The notes beneath the pieces were generated by a model. The model was not told the DNA's origin, did not search any database, and worked only from the letters and a program-made list of their open reading frames with translations. Of a stretch of DNA of 16,993 nucleotides, positions 15,465 to 16,993 are shown one piece after another (the first letter of the stretch is position 1; each line of letters begins with the position of its first letter). The translations under genes were made by a program, and so were the position numbers. Source of the stretch: CAZABP01 sp964483245 (GTDB lineage: Bacteria > Planctomycetota > UBA1135 > UBA2386); the NCBI GenBank assembly GCA_964483245.1, contig CAZABP010000075.1, positions 1 through 16,993 of the forward strand, given 5' to 3'.

Positions 15465-16993
15465 TCAGGGGAACGCCCGCACCTCGACGCAACCTTCGCT
15501 GTTCGACGACGCCGATCCGGCGCCGGAGCCAGCGGCCGCGCGCGGCAAGGGGGGTGCAGCCAAAGGCAGCGACAAGCCGGCGAAGTCGGCCGTGACCGCC
15601 GAGACGATGGCGCGCAAGCAGCGCGAGATCTCGGTCTCGGAGTTCTTCACCAAGAACCGGCACCTGCTCGGGTTCGACAGCCCGCGCAAGGCGCTGCTGA
15701 CCGCGATCAAGGAAGCGGTCGACAACAGCCTCGATGCCTGCGAGGAGGCGCGGATCGTGCCGGACCTGCGCGTCGCGATCACGCCGGTCGCCGGACGCGA
15801 CAACACGTTCACGATCCAGGTCGAGGACAACGGGCCGGGGATCGTGCCGCAGCAGATCCCGAACGTGTTCGGCAAGCTGCTGTACGGCTCGAAGTTCCAT
15901 CGGCTGCGGCAGAGCCGCGGGCAGCAGGGGATCGGGATCTCGGCGGCCGGGATGTACGGGCAGCTGACGACCGGCAACCCGGTGCGGATCACGAGCCGGA
16001 CCAGCAAGCGCTCGCTGGCGCACTACTTCGAAGTGCGGATGGACACGACGCGCAACAAGCCGGACTGGACCGACAAGGTCGTCGACTGGGACAAGGACCA
16101 CGGCACGCGGGTCGAGATCGATCTGGAGGGGGAATACCGGCGTGGGCAGCGCAGCGTCGACGAGTTCTTGAAGCTGGTCGCGGTCGCGAACCCGCACGTC
16201 GAGCTGACCTATGTCGACCCGGCCGGGCAGACGACGGTCTACGCGCGCGCGACCAAGGAGCTGCCGCGCGAGACCGAGGAGATCAAGCCGCATCCACATG
16301 GCGTCGAGCTCGGGCAGCTGATCAAGATGCTGCAGGACACCGACGAGAAGTGGCTGCACCTGTTCCTGCAGCGGGAGTTCTCGCGCGTCGGGCCGAAGGT
16401 CGCCGACGAGATCTGCAAGGCGGCGAAGCTGAATCCGCGCGCGCACCCGCGCCGGATCGCCAAGGACGAGGCGGACGCGCTGAAGCGCGCAGTCGACCGG
16501 ACCAAGATCATGGCGCCGCCGACCGCGTGCATCGCGCCGATCGGCGAGGAGCTGCTGCTGAAGGGGCTGCGCAAGGAGGTCGAGGCGGACTTCTACGTCG
16601 CCAGCTCGCGCTCGCCGGTCGTCTACCGCGGGCGGCCGTTCCTGGTCGAGGTCGGGATCGCCTACGGCCGGCCGGGGGACACGCACGAGCTGCTCGACAG
16701 CGGCAAGATCGTCGCGTCGAGCAAGAAGGCGGAGAACCAGGAGGCGCTGATGGGCGCCGCCGACGAGCCGGTGCGGCTGATCCGCTACGCCAACCGGGTG
16801 CCGCTGCTGTTCCAGCAGTCCGCCTGCGCGATCACGAAGTCGGTCATCGCGACCAACTGGCGCAACTACGGGCTGCAGCAGCCGCGCGGCGCGCTGCCGA
16901 TCGGTCCGATGGTCGTCATGGTCCACATCGCGTCGGTCTGGGTGCCGTTCACCTCCGAGTCGAAGGAGGCGATCGCCGGCTACGACGAGGTGT
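15457..16993 (+). CDS. top6B: DNA topoisomerase VI subunit B, 3' end outside window
   Basis: The ATG at 15457 opens a frame that is still open at the window end (512 residues seen). It is the ATPase subunit of a type IIB topoisomerase, which with subunit A passes one duplex through another. The GHKL ATPase motifs are complete: EAVDNSLDA (Glu86, Asn90), DNGPGI (124-129) and GQQGIGISAAGMYGQ (from Gly155). A helix-two-turns-helix-like stretch follows at about 280-345, and the transducer domain after 350 contains ITKSVIATNWRNYGL and VPFTSESKEAIA, where Lys503 sits where I expect the ATP-contacting switch lysine. The first 45 residues are a low-complexity tail containing QPSLF. Archaeal homologues are of about 530-620 residues, so little is missing. 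Topoisomerase VI is archaeal and plant in the main and sporadic in bacteria. A top6A gene is expected just downstream. Confidence 0.95.
   Translation, partial: MPDQGNARTSTQPSLFDDADPAPEPAAARGKGGAAKGSDKPAKSAVTAETMARKQREISVSEFFTKNRHLLGFDSPRKALLTAIKEAVDNSLDACEEARIVPDLRVAITPVAGRDNTFTIQVEDNGPGIVPQQIPNVFGKLLYGSKFHRLRQSRGQQGIGISAAGMYGQLTTGNPVRITSRTSKRSLAHYFEVRMDTTRNKPDWTDKVVDWDKDHGTRVEIDLEGEYRRGQRSVDEFLKLVAVANPHVELTYVDPAGQTTVYARATKELPRETEEIKPHPHGVELGQLIKMLQDTDEKWLHLFLQREFSRVGPKVADEICKAAKLNPRAHPRRIAKDEADALKRAVDRTKIMAPPTACIAPIGEELLLKGLRKEVEADFYVASSRSPVVYRGRPFLVEVGIAYGRPGDTHELLDSGKIVASSKKAENQEALMGAADEPVRLIRYANRVPLLFQQSACAITKSVIATNWRNYGLQQPRGALPIGPMVVMVHIASVWVPFTSESKEAIAGYDEV

Noticed and set aside
14686..16926. 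A 746-codon minus-strand reading frame across mqnA and top6B
   Set aside because: The plus strand carries two well-recognised families with complete motifs. The antisense product is arginine-rich and low-complexity.
1..16993. Mobile elements, CRISPR array, tRNA or rRNA genes
   Set aside because: I found no transposase or integrase reading frame, no regularly spaced repeats and no recognisable tRNA or rRNA sequence on either strand.

Overview
This is a very GC-rich bacterial window with no rRNA, tRNA, CRISPR array or recognisable insertion sequence. I place it most probably in Planctomycetota. The reasons are the futalosine menaquinone genes, a Gfo/Idh/MocA oxidoreductase next to a sugar isomerase/epimerase, an exported FG-GAP protein, an exported TlpA-type thioredoxin whose sequence looks planctomycetal, and a TPR protein with an embedded C39-like domain. 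The assignment rests on gene content alone, and another high-GC phylum such as Myxococcota cannot be excluded. UGA ends several of the genes, so the general code is the standard one.

Layout. At the left edge (1-729, +) is the 3' part of mqnE, aminofutalosine synthase. It abuts without a spacer a convergent minus-strand gene (730-3480) for an exported TPR protein carrying a C39-peptidase-like domain. Upstream of that lies an AAA/DUF4143 ATPase (3515-4708, -). A 221-bp divergent region with two AT-rich palindromic elements separates the ATPase from a HigA-like XRE regulator (4930-5271, +). From 14484 down to 5296 runs a compact minus-strand series of eight genes: a large exported FG-GAP repeat protein, a secreted TlpA-like thioredoxin, a Gfo/Idh/MocA oxidoreductase, a sugar phosphate isomerase/epimerase, a small membrane protein, a GFA/CENP-V zinc protein, an uncharacterised Cys-rich protein starting Met-Cys, and a macro-domain protein. 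Gaps between the last six genes are 3-41 nt, so much of this may be one transcription unit. At the right edge (+) mqnA (chorismate dehydratase) overlaps by 8 nt the start of a DNA topoisomerase VI B-subunit gene that runs off the window.

The standout is the thioredoxin gene (9643-10779, -). Its reading frame is interrupted once, by UGA at the exact codon expected for the first cysteine of the Trp-Cys-Gly-Pro-Cys active site, and it is otherwise intact on both sides. A perfect 8-bp stem with a GGUC loop lies 31 nt downstream, as expected of a bacterial SECIS element. I read this as an undeclared selenoprotein, an exported Sec-Gly-Pro-Cys TlpA protein, which routine gene calling would split into two fragments. 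The next most interesting items are the bacterial topoisomerase VI, the operator-like triple repeat in front of the DUF4143 ATPase, and an uncharacterised Met-Cys protein paired with a macro-domain protein.

Functionally, mqnE and mqnA belong to the same menaquinone route, acting at its first two steps, yet are separated by about 14 kb of mostly opposite-strand genes. The exported FG-GAP and thioredoxin proteins probably act outside the cytoplasm. The oxidoreductase and isomerase form a typical sugar or polyol catabolic pair. No stretch above 300 bases lacks a gene.
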